Positions 16,649 through 25,575 of a stretch of DNA of 52,949 nucleotides are shown here, piece by piece. Location of the stretch: NCBI GenBank assembly GCA_964424945.1, contig CAYRLB010000014.1, positions 1 to 52,949 of the forward strand. Reading direction: 5' to 3'. Under the pieces are notes generated by a model, which saw only the letters and a list, made by a program, of their open reading frames with translations, was not told where the DNA came from and did not search any database. The position numbers and the translations under genes are program-made. This stretch comes from WHSP01 sp964424945. GTDB taxonomy: Bacteria > Gemmatimonadota > Gemmatimonadetes > Longimicrobiales > Longimicrobiaceae. Numbering within the stretch: the first letter of the stretch is position 1; each line of letters begins with the position of its first letter.

Positions 16649-18097
16649 ATGTCGAGCCTCTCTCGCCGGTCGTTCCTGACCTGCTGCGTCGTTGCGACGC
16701 TGGCTGCCCAAAGCGGTTGCGCCCGGAACCCCGTCACCGGCGCGCTCCAACTGGCGCTGATTTCCGAAGCGCAAGAGGTCCAGATGGGGCAGCAGGCTGC
16801 CCAGGAGGTCCGCGCCACGATGGGCCTCGTGGACGATGCCGGGCTGCAAGCGTACGTGGACGGGATCGGCCAGCGGCTGGCAGCGAACTCCGAGCGGCCC
16901 AACCTGCCCTGGTCGTTCGAGGTCGTAGACGATCCGACGCCGAACGCTTTCGCGCTCCCGGGCGGCCCGATCTTCATCACCCGCGGGATGCTGAGCCTCA
17001 TGTCGACAGAGGCGCAGCTCGCGAGTGTGCTGGGGCACGAAGTCGGCCACGTCACTGCCCGCCACCACGTCACCTCCATGTCGCGACAGCAGCTCGCCCA
17101 GCTCGGGCTCGGGATCGGCGGAATGATCGTTCCGCAGGTTCAGCAGCTCGGCAGCCTCGCCGGCGCGGGTCTTCAGCTGCTCTTTCTCAGCCATGGTCGT
17201 GACGCGGAGCGGCAGGCGGACGACCTGGGCTTCCAGTACTCGCTTGCGCAGGGCTTCGACGTGAGGGAGATGGCGCTCGTCTTCGCCTCCCTGCAACGAC
17301 TCGGCGACGAGGGGCAGCGCAGTGCGGTCCCTTCCTGGCTCATGACGCACCCTGCTCCGGCCGACCGGGTCACCGCTGTCGAAGCCCGGCTCGCTACCAT
17401 GCCGGCGCCTGCCGCCTCATTGAGGATCGGCAGACAGCCCTATCTCGATCAGCTCGAAGGTCTGATCCACGGCGAGAACCCCCGGAACGGATACTTCAGA
17501 AGCAATCTCTTCCTGCACCCGGACATGCGCTTCCAGCTGACCTTCCCGGAACAGTGGCAGACGCAGAATCTGACACAAGCGGTGCTCGCGATGAGCCCTC
17601 AGCAGGATGCGATCATCCAGCTCACCCTTTCGCAGGCCAGCTCCCCTGACGCCGCAGCCCAACAGTTCTTCAGTCAGCAGGGCCTGATCGTTGGCCAGAC
17701 GAGCCGGCAGGCGGTCAACGGTCTGAACGCCGCTTCGGGGACCTTTCAGGCGCAGACGGAGCAGGGAGTCGTCCAGGGGCTCATCGTCTTTGTCTCCCAC
17801 GGTGGACAGGTCTTCCAGCTGCTCGGGTACAGCCCGGCGAACCGGTACGCGCAGTACGACCGCATCTTCCAGCAGGCGCTGCGCAGCTTCGCCACGGTAT
17901 CAGATCCGCAGGTGCTGAACGTCCGACCGAGCCGGCTCTCCATCGTCCGAACGACCGAGTCGATGACGCTGAACCAGTTCAACCAGCGCTACCCATCGAC
18001 CGTCACTATCGAGGAGCTGGCGGTCATGAACCAGCTTTCGGGCGGGAGCGACCTCATCCCGGCGGGTTCGCTGATCAAGAGGGTGATTCAGAGCTGA
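16649..18097 (+). CDS. M48 family metalloprotease, exported (BepA-like)
   Basis: Zinc metallopeptidase of 482 residues related to the outer-membrane assembly protease BepA/YfgC. The N-terminus has a twin-arginine motif (SRRSFLT) followed by a hydrophobic stretch and QSGC, so Tat export with possible lipidation is plausible, although Gln at -3 is atypical for a lipobox. The zinc site is HEVGH (130-134) with the third ligand Glu187 in RDAERQAD. About 225 further residues follow: a beta-rich region and a C-terminal part resembling LysM-associated repeats (TVTIEELAVMNQLSGGSDLI). It probably degrades misassembled barrel proteins in the periplasm. No strong Shine-Dalgarno precedes the ATG. Confidence 0.93.
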   Translation: MSSLSRRSFLTCCVVATLAAQSGCARNPVTGALQLALISEAQEVQMGQQAAQEVRATMGLVDDAGLQAYVDGIGQRLAANSERPNLPWSFEVVDDPTPNAFALPGGPIFITRGMLSLMSTEAQLASVLGHEVGHVTARHHVTSMSRQQLAQLGLGIGGMIVPQVQQLGSLAGAGLQLLFLSHGRDAERQADDLGFQYSLAQGFDVREMALVFASLQRLGDEGQRSAVPSWLMTHPAPADRVTAVEARLATMPAPAASLRIGRQPYLDQLEGLIHGENPRNGYFRSNLFLHPDMRFQLTFPEQWQTQNLTQAVLAMSPQQDAIIQLTLSQASSPDAAAQQFFSQQGLIVGQTSRQAVNGLNAASGTFQAQTEQGVVQGLIVFVSHGGQVFQLLGYSPANRYAQYDRIFQQALRSFATVSDPQVLNVRPSRLSIVRTTESMTLNQFNQRYPSTVTIEELAVMNQLSGGSDLIPAGSLIKRVIQS

Positions 18098-18369
18098 AGA
18101 TGAAGGTTCGTAGACCCGGGGCCTTACCTCCCGGTGGCGAAATGGGGTCTCCCCGGCCCGCTGTATGCAGTCTGTGCGCGGATCACGAGAGGGGGCGTTG
18201 AAGAGGTTCTTCATCTTCTTTCGTATGCTCGCTTCCCTGAGCCGCGCGCGGCGCGGTCCGGGGGCTTTCGGTCTCATCCTTCCTGGACTGGACCGCCGCT
18301 CCGTCGTGCGTGAAAACACTCCGGACTTTCCCCAGTGCCTCCTTGCAATCGAGAGTGGAGCTTGAATCC

Positions 18370-20598
18370 GTGACCGGAGTAGACCGTCGCGCGACGCCTC
18401 GGGATCCCGCTGAAGTCCGTCGACTTCTGGCCAGCATCGTGGAGCATTCCGATGACGCGATATACGGGAAGGATCTGAATGGTATCGTCACGAGCTGGAA
18501 TGCCAGCTCGCAGCGGGTATATGGGTACCGTGCGGAGGAGATCCTCGGGCGTTCCGTAACCCTCCTCATTCCCCCTGAGTATCACGACGACCTCCCCGAC
18601 CTGCTGAGGAGATTGCGGAGGGGCGAGGGGTTGCAGCACTTCGAAACGGTTCGCGTCCGACGGGATGGTCGGCGGATCCCTGTGTCGCTGACCATATCCC
18701 CGATACGTGACGATGCGGGCGGGATCATCGGCGCGTCCACCATTGCTCGGGACATCAGCCAGCGGCGGCTGGACGAAAGCCGATGGCGGTTGCTCGCGGA
18801 GTTCGGGGACACGCTGAGCGGCATCCTCGAGGTGGACCGGCTCCTCATCGACATCGCTGAACTGCTCGTCCGGGAAGTGGCGGACTACTGCGTCACCTAC
18901 CGTGTGGATGGGGATGCGATTCGGCGTATAGGGATGGCGCACCGGAACCCCGCTGATCTGGCGACCATCCGGCAGCTCGCCGAGCTACCTCCGCCGCAGA
19001 TCGACGACGCAACCGGGGTCGGCACCGTGGTCCGTACAGGTGAATCGGCACTCACTGCCGAGATCCTGCCGCAGGACCTCCTTCGTGCCGCGGGCTCCGA
19101 TGGCGGGTACCTGAAGACACTTCGGTTATTGAAGCCCGTCTCCAGCATCATGATTCCGCTTGGCACGCCGGGACGCGTCATCGGCGCGATCACCCTTGCC
19201 ACGACGCACATCTCCGAACGTCGCTACACTTCCCGGGATCTGGCTTTCGTCAGCGAACTGGCAGACAGGGCCGGCCTGGCACTCGAAAATGCGCGCCTCT
19301 ATCAGGCCTCTCAGAAGGAGCTGGCGCGGCGGGAGGCTGCCGAGGAATCGCTGCGGCGACGGTATGAAGAGCAGCGGATTCTCTACCAGATCACCGACGC
19401 CGTCAGCCGGGCGTCCGACCTCGCCGCCATTTACGCGAAGGTGGTGGAGGGGCTGCGTGACGCTCTGGACGTCGACCGATGTTCGATTCTGCTCTCCGAC
19501 AGCGATGAGACGCTCCGCTTCAAAGCGTGGAGCGGCTTGAGCGATGGCTATCGCGCGGCCGTGGAGGGGAAAATCCCCTGGAAGCCGAACTCCCGCGATC
19601 CGCAGCCCGTTCTGATCCCAGATGTAGCCGCTGCCGAAGGGTACGACCCCGAGCTCAGGAGTGCGGCGATGGCGGAAGGGATCCGCGGAATGGCGTTTGT
19701 CCCTCTCGTCTTCAGGGGCAAGCTGCTGGGAAAGATCGGGATGTATTTCGACGAGCCGAGACCTCTTCTGGATACCGAGATCGAACTGGCCCGGACGATC
19801 GGTGGTACGGTCGGATTTGCGATCACGAAGGTTCGGGACGAGCAGAGCGTTCGCGAAGCGAAGGAGAGCGCCGAGCGTGCGAGCGAGGCGAAGTCCCAGT
19901 TTCTCGGGATCATGAGTCACGAACTCCGGACGCCGCTGAACGCCGTCCTGGGCTATGGCGACCTTCTGCTCCTCGAAACGAAGGGGCCGCTCACCGACGG
20001 CCAGCGTGAACAGGTTGCGCGAATCAAGTCGAGCGCGAGTCATCAGCTGGAGCTCGTCAACGAGCTGCTTACCTACACCCGATTGGAGGCGGGTCGCGAG
20101 GAGGCACGGATGGTGGATGTCGACGCGCGCCGCATCGTGACGGACGTCATCGAGTTCGTACGACCGCAGGCGGAGGCGAAGGGGCTTCAGCTGAGGGCAC
20201 GACTCAGCGGGACTCCGCTACCCATCCACACTGACCCTGCAAAGTTGCGCCAGGTCGCTCTGAACCTTGCAGGGAACGCCACGAAATACACAGAAAGCGG
20301 TGAGGTCACGATTCGCAGCTGGTGCGACGACGACTACTTCTATTTCGAGGTCGAAGATACGGGTCCGGGTATCCCGCCAGACATGCTGGACTTTATCTTC
20401 GAACCTTTTGCGCAGGTCGATCAGAGCCGGACCCGCCAGGCGGGGGGAACGGGGTTGGGGCTGGCGATCGCCAGACAGTTTGCAGACCTTCTCAATGGGG
20501 AGGTCATGGTCAGGAGCGAACTCGGCGTCGGAAGTACATTCACGCTGATCCTGAGATGTTCCGGAACTGGGGACCCGGATAATACGGCTCAGACGTGA
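18370..20598 (+). CDS. PAS-GAF-GAF sensor histidine kinase
   Basis: Cytoplasmic sensor kinase of about 742 residues without membrane helices. Domains in order: PAS (SIVEHSDDAIYGKDLNGIVT, about 20-130), two GAF domains (about 150-320 and 345-510), HisKA with the phosphoacceptor His in MSHELRTPLNAVLGYG, and an HATPase with NLAGNATKYTESG, EDTGPGIPPDM and GGTGLGLAIARQF. No receiver domain or response regulator gene is adjacent, so the partner is elsewhere. The frame is open from a GTG at 18310, but the GTG at 18370 has GGAG nine bases upstream and opens just before the PAS domain, so it is preferred. The 212 bases before 18310 contain no gene. Confidence 0.93.
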   Translation: MTGVDRRATPRDPAEVRRLLASIVEHSDDAIYGKDLNGIVTSWNASSQRVYGYRAEEILGRSVTLLIPPEYHDDLPDLLRRLRRGEGLQHFETVRVRRDGRRIPVSLTISPIRDDAGGIIGASTIARDISQRRLDESRWRLLAEFGDTLSGILEVDRLLIDIAELLVREVADYCVTYRVDGDAIRRIGMAHRNPADLATIRQLAELPPPQIDDATGVGTVVRTGESALTAEILPQDLLRAAGSDGGYLKTLRLLKPVSSIMIPLGTPGRVIGAITLATTHISERRYTSRDLAFVSELADRAGLALENARLYQASQKELARREAAEESLRRRYEEQRILYQITDAVSRASDLAAIYAKVVEGLRDALDVDRCSILLSDSDETLRFKAWSGLSDGYRAAVEGKIPWKPNSRDPQPVLIPDVAAAEGYDPELRSAAMAEGIRGMAFVPLVFRGKLLGKIGMYFDEPRPLLDTEIELARTIGGTVGFAITKVRDEQSVREAKESAERASEAKSQFLGIMSHELRTPLNAVLGYGDLLLLETKGPLTDGQREQVARIKSSASHQLELVNELLTYTRLEAGREEARMVDVDARRIVTDVIEFVRPQAEAKGLQLRARLSGTPLPIHTDPAKLRQVALNLAGNATKYTESGEVTIRSWCDDDYFYFEVEDTGPGIPPDMLDFIFEPFAQVDQSRTRQAGGTGLGLAIARQFADLLNGEVMVRSELGVGSTFTLILRCSGTGDPDNTAQT

Positions 20599-20815
20599 CG
20601 CGCTCCTTCCGCCGGGTTGCATCGCCGCCCCGCCTTCTCGCGGAAGCTACCTGGATGGTCGACAAGGCAGCTCGTGCGACCGCGGATCAGGAGAGGGGTT
20701 GGCTCCATCCAGCTGGCGCTGCCGGCCGAAAGTGAATCGGGAGTTTACACCACTGTCATCACGTCGAGAACCACTCAGAAAGAAGGATAGCGGGAGCGCA
20801 TCTCCGGACGGTGCG

Positions 20816-21247
20816 ATGCGCGAGGTCCGGAGGCACGCTCCGCCTGTTGCGGGGACCGTCCAATTGCGTTCCGGCGTCTGGAAATGGACCGCGTACCACG
20901 GGGCAGATGAAGTTGCGATCCTTTTCCACGACGAGAAGACGCCGAACAATCGGATGCGGTCGCTCCTCCTGGGAAGCGGGATTACCGATGAGGCGATCCT
21001 GCAGGCGGCGCGCGAGCCTGAATGCCGATGGTGGGAAGATCCCGTCGGGGGTATATGGGAAATCCAGATCGAGGTGGCGCCCTCCATCCGGGCGGAGCAG
21101 CGGGTCCGCCCCAGGCAACGGATCATCTTCGGGCGGCAGGGCGAGAAGATGGAGACAGAGCTCCCCGAGGGTCGGACGCTCGGCGAACTATCAGCGGTCG
21201 AACTCGCCGCCCTGCTCTACGAATCGACGGACCGCGGCAGCCCCTGA
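20816..21247 (+). CDS. Uncharacterised 143-residue protein
   Basis: I do not recognise this family. From the ATG at 20816 it reads as a soluble protein with a Trp-rich N-terminal half (SGVWKWTAYHGADEVAILF), a central WWEDPVGGIWEIQIEV and a C-terminal helix (TLGELSAVELAALLYES). The acidic helix at the end and the beta-rich middle suggest a compact domain. Codon choice matches neighbouring genes, and the region upstream of the ATG, although open, looks non-coding. It follows the histidine kinase by 217 bases and precedes another small gene by 76 bases, so the two small genes may be co-transcribed. Confidence 0.6.
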   Translation: MREVRRHAPPVAGTVQLRSGVWKWTAYHGADEVAILFHDEKTPNNRMRSLLLGSGITDEAILQAAREPECRWWEDPVGGIWEIQIEVAPSIRAEQRVRPRQRIIFGRQGEKMETELPEGRTLGELSAVELAALLYESTDRGSP

Positions 21248-21323
21248 TACCGGCAAAAAACATTGCAGGAACGAGAGTTGCGACCATCTCGGACGCATTG
21301 ACCCTCTCGTAAGGAAATCTGTC

Positions 21324-21662
21324 ATGGGACTCAGGGCGTTCAGAGATTCGGAAAGCAGGGAATGGCGGGTGTGGGATGTTCGGCCGGTATCTTCACCGTC
21401 CCTGGAGCGGCGCGTAAGGGAACGCCGGAATCCCGATCCGCTTCTGCTCTATTCCGGTCCGGAGCGACGGTCAAGCGGCGATCGGCGGGTCGCAACCACG
21501 ACGCGCTGGGTGATTCCGATCCGCGAGTGGCTCGCCTTCGACTCGGAAGAGGAGAAGCGGCGCCTGATGCCCGTTCCCGAGGCCTGGGAGGAGCTACCGG
21601 ACCACGAGCTCGAGAAGCTCTGCTCCAGGGCCGTCAGGGTTCAGAAGAAGCTTCCGGACTGA
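21324..21662 (+). CDS. Uncharacterised 112-residue protein
   Basis: A small soluble protein starting at the ATG at 21324, which has AAGGA eight bases upstream. The N-terminus (FRDSESREWRVWDVRPV) resembles short proteins I associate with Gemmatimonadota genomes, starting with a Trp-x-Val-Trp-(D/E)-Val pattern; this association is from memory. The middle is arginine-rich (LERRVRERRNPDPLL, then GPERRSSGDRRV), suggesting nucleic-acid or acidic-partner binding. The C-terminal third is a mixed-charge helix. Function unknown. It ends 132 bases before the convergent flavin monooxygenase gene. Confidence 0.75.
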   Translation: MGLRAFRDSESREWRVWDVRPVSSPSLERRVRERRNPDPLLLYSGPERRSSGDRRVATTTRWVIPIREWLAFDSEEEKRRLMPVPEAWEELPDHELEKLCSRAVRVQKKLPD

Positions 21663-21793
21663 CGTGGCGCACCGCTGATCCTTCGAGGAGCGCTGCCTTC
21701 CCTCTGCTACTGCATCTGTCGCCGAACGCTGCCCACCCGCCGCTCGCCCCCTGTCTGTCGACTTCCTCGACACCTCCTTCCGGTCAGTTCCAG

Positions 21794-22861
21794 CTAGCGT
21801 CCCCCTGTGCGGCCGGCGCCTGGCCCCGACCCGGCCGTGGCGGAACGAACGGCTGGCGCCACCTTCGTCCCGAGCAGCTCGATCGCCCGGAGCACTTTGT
21901 CATGGTCCATCGGGCCGACGGTCAGCTGCGCCATGAAGCGCTCGTGACCGAAAAGCTCATGCTCCATGAGGATCTTCTCGATGACCTCGTCGGGGTTTCC
22001 CACGAGAAGAGAGCCCCGCGGCGAACGCGATGCGTCGAACTGTGCGCGGGTCGTCGGCGGCCAGCCTCTTTCCCGCCCGATGCGGGTCATCGTCTGGGCG
22101 TAGGAGGGGAAGAAGGCATCGGCGGCCTCTTCCGAGCTCTCCGCGATGAAAGTGTGCGAGTTGATGCTCACCTTCGCGATCTCCGGTTCGTGACCCGCGG
22201 CCGCGGCGGTCCGGCGGTAGAGCTCGACAAAGGGGACGAACCGCTCCGGCATCCCACCGATGATCGCCAGCGCCATCGGCAGTCCGAGCCGCGCGGCCCG
22301 GGTGACCGAAGCGGGGGTGCCGCCGACCGCGACCCAGACGGGCAGCGGGTCCTGGACGGGCCGCGGGTAGATCCCGACCCCGTCGAGCGCTGCGCGATGC
22401 CGCCCCGACCACGTCACGCGCTCCGCCTTCCGCAGTTCGAGCAGCAGCTCCAGCTTCTCACTGAACAGCGAGTCGTAGTCGGCCAGATCGTAGCCGAAGA
22501 CCGGGAAGGATTCGACGAAGGATCCGCGCCCCGCCATAATTTCCGCGCGCCCGCCGGAAATGAGATCGACCGTTGCGAACTCCTGGAAGACCCGCACAGG
22601 GTCGTCAGAGCTCAGGACCGAGACCGCGCTGGTCAGACGGATCCGCTTCGTGCGCGCTGCAGCCGCCGCGAGCACGACCGCAGGCGTGGAAACGGCGTAG
22701 TCCGGCCGGTGGTGCTCGCCCACCCCGAAGACATCCAGGCCGACCGCATCAGCAAGCTCGACCTCCTCCAGCAGCTGCCTGAACCGCTCCTGCGGATCGA
22801 CCTCGATACCGGTGATGGGGTCCCGGCCAAGTTCAACGAATGTATAGATCCCTATTTCCAC
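21794..22861 (-). CDS. LLM class flavin-dependent oxidoreductase
   Basis: Bacterial luciferase-like monooxygenase family, 355 residues, predicted to use reduced FMN or F420 and O2 in the cytoplasm. Family features are the N-terminal EIGIYTFVELG strand, DVFGVGEHHRPDYAVSTPAV, RTKRIRLTSAVSVLSSDDPVR and RAEIMAGRGSFVESFPVFGY, all around the flavin-binding barrel. The C-terminal half contains GNPDEVIEKILMEHELFGHE, typical of the family's last repeats. The substrate cannot be deduced. The start is GTG with only a weak Shine-Dalgarno. It lies 114 bases after mpl on the same strand and probably forms a separate or weakly linked unit. Confidence 0.9.
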   Translation of the reverse strand: MEIGIYTFVELGRDPITGIEVDPQERFRQLLEEVELADAVGLDVFGVGEHHRPDYAVSTPAVVLAAAAARTKRIRLTSAVSVLSSDDPVRVFQEFATVDLISGGRAEIMAGRGSFVESFPVFGYDLADYDSLFSEKLELLLELRKAERVTWSGRHRAALDGVGIYPRPVQDPLPVWVAVGGTPASVTRAARLGLPMALAIIGGMPERFVPFVELYRRTAAAAGHEPEIAKVSINSHTFIAESSEEAADAFFPSYAQTMTRIGRERGWPPTTRAQFDASRSPRGSLLVGNPDEVIEKILMEHELFGHERFMAQLTVGPMDHDKVLRAIELLGTKVAPAVRSATAGSGPGAGRTGGR

Positions 22862-22975
22862 GATGATCCGCCGGGTATCAGGAGATGATAAACCGTGCTT
22901 TTGAGCGAGGGATGGGGGAAGGCCCCCGTTCGCAATCAGCGGTGCGCGGCCCCGTGATCGCGACGGTCCACCTGG

Positions 22976-24409
22976 TCAGCCATCCCCCTGAAGCGCCGTC
23001 AGCAGCCGGTTGTGGATCCCGCCGAAACCGCCGTTCGACATGATGACCACCACCTCTCCCCCCTCGAGTTCCCGCGTGAGGTGTCGCACGATATCGTCCA
23101 CCGCCGGGATGTGGTGAGCGTCGACCTCATCTGCCCTCAACGCTGCAACAATTTCCTCGGGGTCCATTCCCGTGTCACGGCTGTAGCGTTCCGGTCGCGA
23201 AAGGCCGGCCAGAACGACGTGATCGGCAGCGCGGAGGACCTCCGTGTAGCGCTCCTGGAACTCCCGGCGCTGCGCCGTATAGCTGCGCGGCTCGAAAACC
23301 GCGACCACTTTGCGGCCGCTGAAGCGCTGCCGAGCAGCCTGCAGCGTTTCCCGGACCGCCGTCGGGTGGTGCGCGAAGTCATCCACGACCGTGATGCCCG
23401 CCGCCTCCCCCCGAACCTCCATGCGTCGGCGGACGCTGCGAAAGGTTCGCAGCCCCTCCTTCACACGCTCACGATCGGCGCCGACTTCTTCGGCTACCGC
23501 GATCGCGGCCAGGCAGTTGCGAACGTTGAAGGCGCCCGGCAGAGGGGTTTCGACATCACCCCAGACCTCATCACCGCGCACGACCGTGAAGCGCGTCGTC
23601 GTCTCTCCGAATGTCACCTTTTCGGCGCGCCAGAATGGTTCCAACCCCTCCTCGACGGGGTATCCGAACGGCTCGACCGGGCAGAAGGCAGCCGGCGCAA
23701 GCTCCCGCAGGATAGGAGATTCCCATCCTGCGATCAGCTTTCCATTACCCGGGATCAGGTTGATGAAGCGCGCAAAAGCGAGTCGGTACGCTTCCTCGTC
23801 CCGGTAGATATCGGCGTGGTCGAACTCGACATTATTGACGACCGCGACGTGGGGCAGGTAATGCCACATCTTCGGCCCCTTGTCGAAGTACGCGGTATCG
23901 TACTCATCCGCCTCGACGACGAACCAGGGGGAATCGGTCAGGCGGAAGGAGGACCCGAAGTTCTCCGCGATCCCGCCGATGAGGAAGGAGGGGTTGAAGC
24001 CCGCCACTTCCAGGACCCACGCTGTGATGGAGGTCGTCGTCGTCTTCCCATGCGTCCCGGCGATCGCGATGGGTCGGCGCTCGCGCAGGAACTCCTCCTT
24101 CACGATCGCCGCAGCCGATGTGTAGGGCAGCCTGGAAAGCAGGACTTCCTCAAGCTCCGGGTTTCCGCGGGAGATTGCGTTTCCCACGATGACCATGTCC
24201 GGCGCCTTCCCGGAGGGTCCAAGTCGGAGATTCTCCGCGCGGTACCCTTCGGCGTACTCGATCCCCTGCTCGCGCAGCTGGTCGGACATCGGAGGATAGA
24301 CGTTTTCGTCCGATCCGGTTACCGTATGCCCCGCGGAACGCAGAAGACCGGCTACAGAGGCCATCGCGGTCCCGCCGATGCCGATCAGATGGTAATGGCG
24401 TCGATTCAT
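22976..24409 (-). CDS. mpl: UDP-MurNAc:L-Ala-gamma-D-Glu-meso-DAP ligase
   Basis: Mur ligase family enzyme of 477 residues that reattaches the recycled murein tripeptide to UDP-N-acetylmuramate in the cytoplasm. The N-terminal Rossmann motif is HLIGIGGTAMASVAGLL. The ATP site is AIAGTHGKTTTTSI (about 116-129). The central domain has VVEADEYDTAYFDKGPK, a signature that separates Mpl from MurC, and the C-terminal domain has VVDDFAHHPTAVRETL. The frame extends 40 codons further upstream, but the ATG at 24409 begins right at the first beta strand and is preferred. It is divergent from the FKBP lipoprotein gene across 111 bases that must hold both promoters. Confidence 0.94.
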   Translation of the reverse strand: MNRRHYHLIGIGGTAMASVAGLLRSAGHTVTGSDENVYPPMSDQLREQGIEYAEGYRAENLRLGPSGKAPDMVIVGNAISRGNPELEEVLLSRLPYTSAAAIVKEEFLRERRPIAIAGTHGKTTTTSITAWVLEVAGFNPSFLIGGIAENFGSSFRLTDSPWFVVEADEYDTAYFDKGPKMWHYLPHVAVVNNVEFDHADIYRDEEAYRLAFARFINLIPGNGKLIAGWESPILRELAPAAFCPVEPFGYPVEEGLEPFWRAEKVTFGETTTRFTVVRGDEVWGDVETPLPGAFNVRNCLAAIAVAEEVGADRERVKEGLRTFRSVRRRMEVRGEAAGITVVDDFAHHPTAVRETLQAARQRFSGRKVVAVFEPRSYTAQRREFQERYTEVLRAADHVVLAGLSRPERYSRDTGMDPEEIVAALRADEVDAHHIPAVDDIVRHLTRELEGGEVVVIMSNGGFGGIHNRLLTALQGDG

Positions 24410-24520
24410 TCTATCTGCCTTTTCCCCGGTGGTGCGTTTCGTGAAGCGCTCAACCGTTATACGTACAGGCTGCCTCCGATGCGCGGCGGGCAAGCCCCGA
24501 ACCACAACCTCTGAGGTAGC

Positions 24521-25048
24521 ATGTTCCACCGTTTTTCAGCGGTTCTCGGCATCGCCACACTCGCCCTGGCGGGATGTAACGAATCCCCTTCGGGACCGGG
24601 AAGCACACCCTGTGACGACTTTCTGCTGAGCTATACCGCTCTGGAATCTGATACGGTAACTCTGGCCAATGGCCTCCGCTACATCGATGTGGAGATCGGG
24701 AGCGGCGTGCTTCCCGTGGCGTCCAGCAACACGGTGACGGTGAATTTCACCGGGTACTTCGTCGATCCGGTCGGTGAAGCGTTCCAGTCCAGCTGCCAGC
24801 AGGGGCTGCGCGCGATTGCCTTCCACGTCGGGACAGGCGCGCTGCTGCAGCAGGGCGGTTATTACGTACTGGAGGGCTTCTCGTACGGGGTGGTGGGCAT
24901 GAGAGAGCAGGGCGTCCGCCGGATCATCGTCCCGGCCGATCTCGCCTACGGTTCAGTGGAGGAGAACCCGAATCACCCGCTCGCCGGCGAGGATCTGGTC
25001 TTCGACCTTCACCTGGTCGGGGTCGGGGGCGGTCAGGGACCGCTCTAG
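24521..25048 (+). CDS. FKBP-type peptidyl-prolyl isomerase lipoprotein
   Basis: Envelope prolyl isomerase of 175 residues. The signal peptide ends with lipobox LALAGC (Cys18), so it is predicted to be lipidated and to work in the periplasm. After a short linker the FKBP fold follows: VTVNFTGYFVDPVGEAFQSS, FHVGTGALLQQGGYYVLEGF, then VVGMREQGVRRIIVPADLAYG and LVFDLHLVGV. The characteristic GMREGGKR and P..LAYG positions are kept, so activity is likely. An extra Cys pair (TPCDD and SSCQQ) could form a disulfide. It is followed 71 bases later by arfB on the same strand. Confidence 0.93.
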   Translation: MFHRFSAVLGIATLALAGCNESPSGPGSTPCDDFLLSYTALESDTVTLANGLRYIDVEIGSGVLPVASSNTVTVNFTGYFVDPVGEAFQSSCQQGLRAIAFHVGTGALLQQGGYYVLEGFSYGVVGMREQGVRRIIVPADLAYGSVEENPNHPLAGEDLVFDLHLVGVGGGQGPL

Positions 25049-25119
25049 TACTAGACTGTCGCACCGCGAATCGGAGCCCGGAGCGATGATCCAGCTCTAC
25101 CGGAGCCATCGGGGGTACA

Positions 25120-25551
25120 ATGGCTGAAGGCGATGTCCGGATCAACGCCCGGCTCACGATTCCGGCTACCGAGCTCACCTACCGCGCATCCCGCTCGGGT
25201 GGGCCCGGTGGCCAGCATGTGAACACCAGTTCGACGCGGGTCGAGCTCGTCTGGGATGTGGGTGCCTCGGCCGTGCTCTCGGAGGAACAGCGGGATCGGC
25301 TGCGCGAAAAGCTGGGGAGCCGAATCAGCGGGGAGGGGCTGCTGTCACTCGCGGGCTCCACAACGCGTAGCCAGCATCGCAACCGGCAGGAGGTGACGGA
25401 GCGCTTCGCGGAGGTCGTCCGCAGCGCGCTCGAGGTCCCGAAGCCTCGACGGAAGACGAAGCCTCCGCGCGCCGCAGGTGAGGAGCGGCTCCGACAGAAG
25501 AAGCGCCGATCGGAGGCCAAGCGCCTTCGGCAGAATCCGGAGCTCGACTGA
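25120..25551 (+). CDS. arfB: Peptidyl-tRNA hydrolase ArfB (YaeJ), ribosome rescue
   Basis: Release-factor-like hydrolase of 143 residues that frees peptides from ribosomes stalled on non-stop mRNA. The catalytic GGQ is in RSGGPGGQHVNTSSTRVELVW near residue 30. The C-terminal basic tail (PRRKTKPPRAAGEERLRQKK and on) is the part that enters the empty mRNA channel; no codon-recognition domain is present, which separates it from RF1/RF2. The ATG has GGGG four bases upstream. It ends 24 bases before the convergent zapE gene. Confidence 0.95.
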   Translation: MAEGDVRINARLTIPATELTYRASRSGGPGGQHVNTSSTRVELVWDVGASAVLSEEQRDRLREKLGSRISGEGLLSLAGSTTRSQHRNRQEVTERFAEVVRSALEVPKPRRKTKPPRAAGEERLRQKKRRSEAKRLRQNPELD

Positions 25552-25575
25552 GCTCCGGCCGAAGCGCCTTCTCCT

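Noticed and set aside
18112..18156. Attenuator-like alternative pairings after the M48 gene
   Set aside because: AGACCC/GGGTCT and CCGGGG/CCCCGG are only six base pairs each and common by chance at this GC content.
21362..22888. 508-codon open frame on the plus strand opposite the flavin monooxygenase
   Set aside because: It is antisense to a clear enzyme gene and overlaps a small gene in another frame; composition is typical of GC-driven artefacts.
23012..24514. 500-codon open frame on the plus strand opposite mpl
   Set aside because: Mpl motifs on the minus strand are complete; the antisense product has no recognisable domain and skewed composition.
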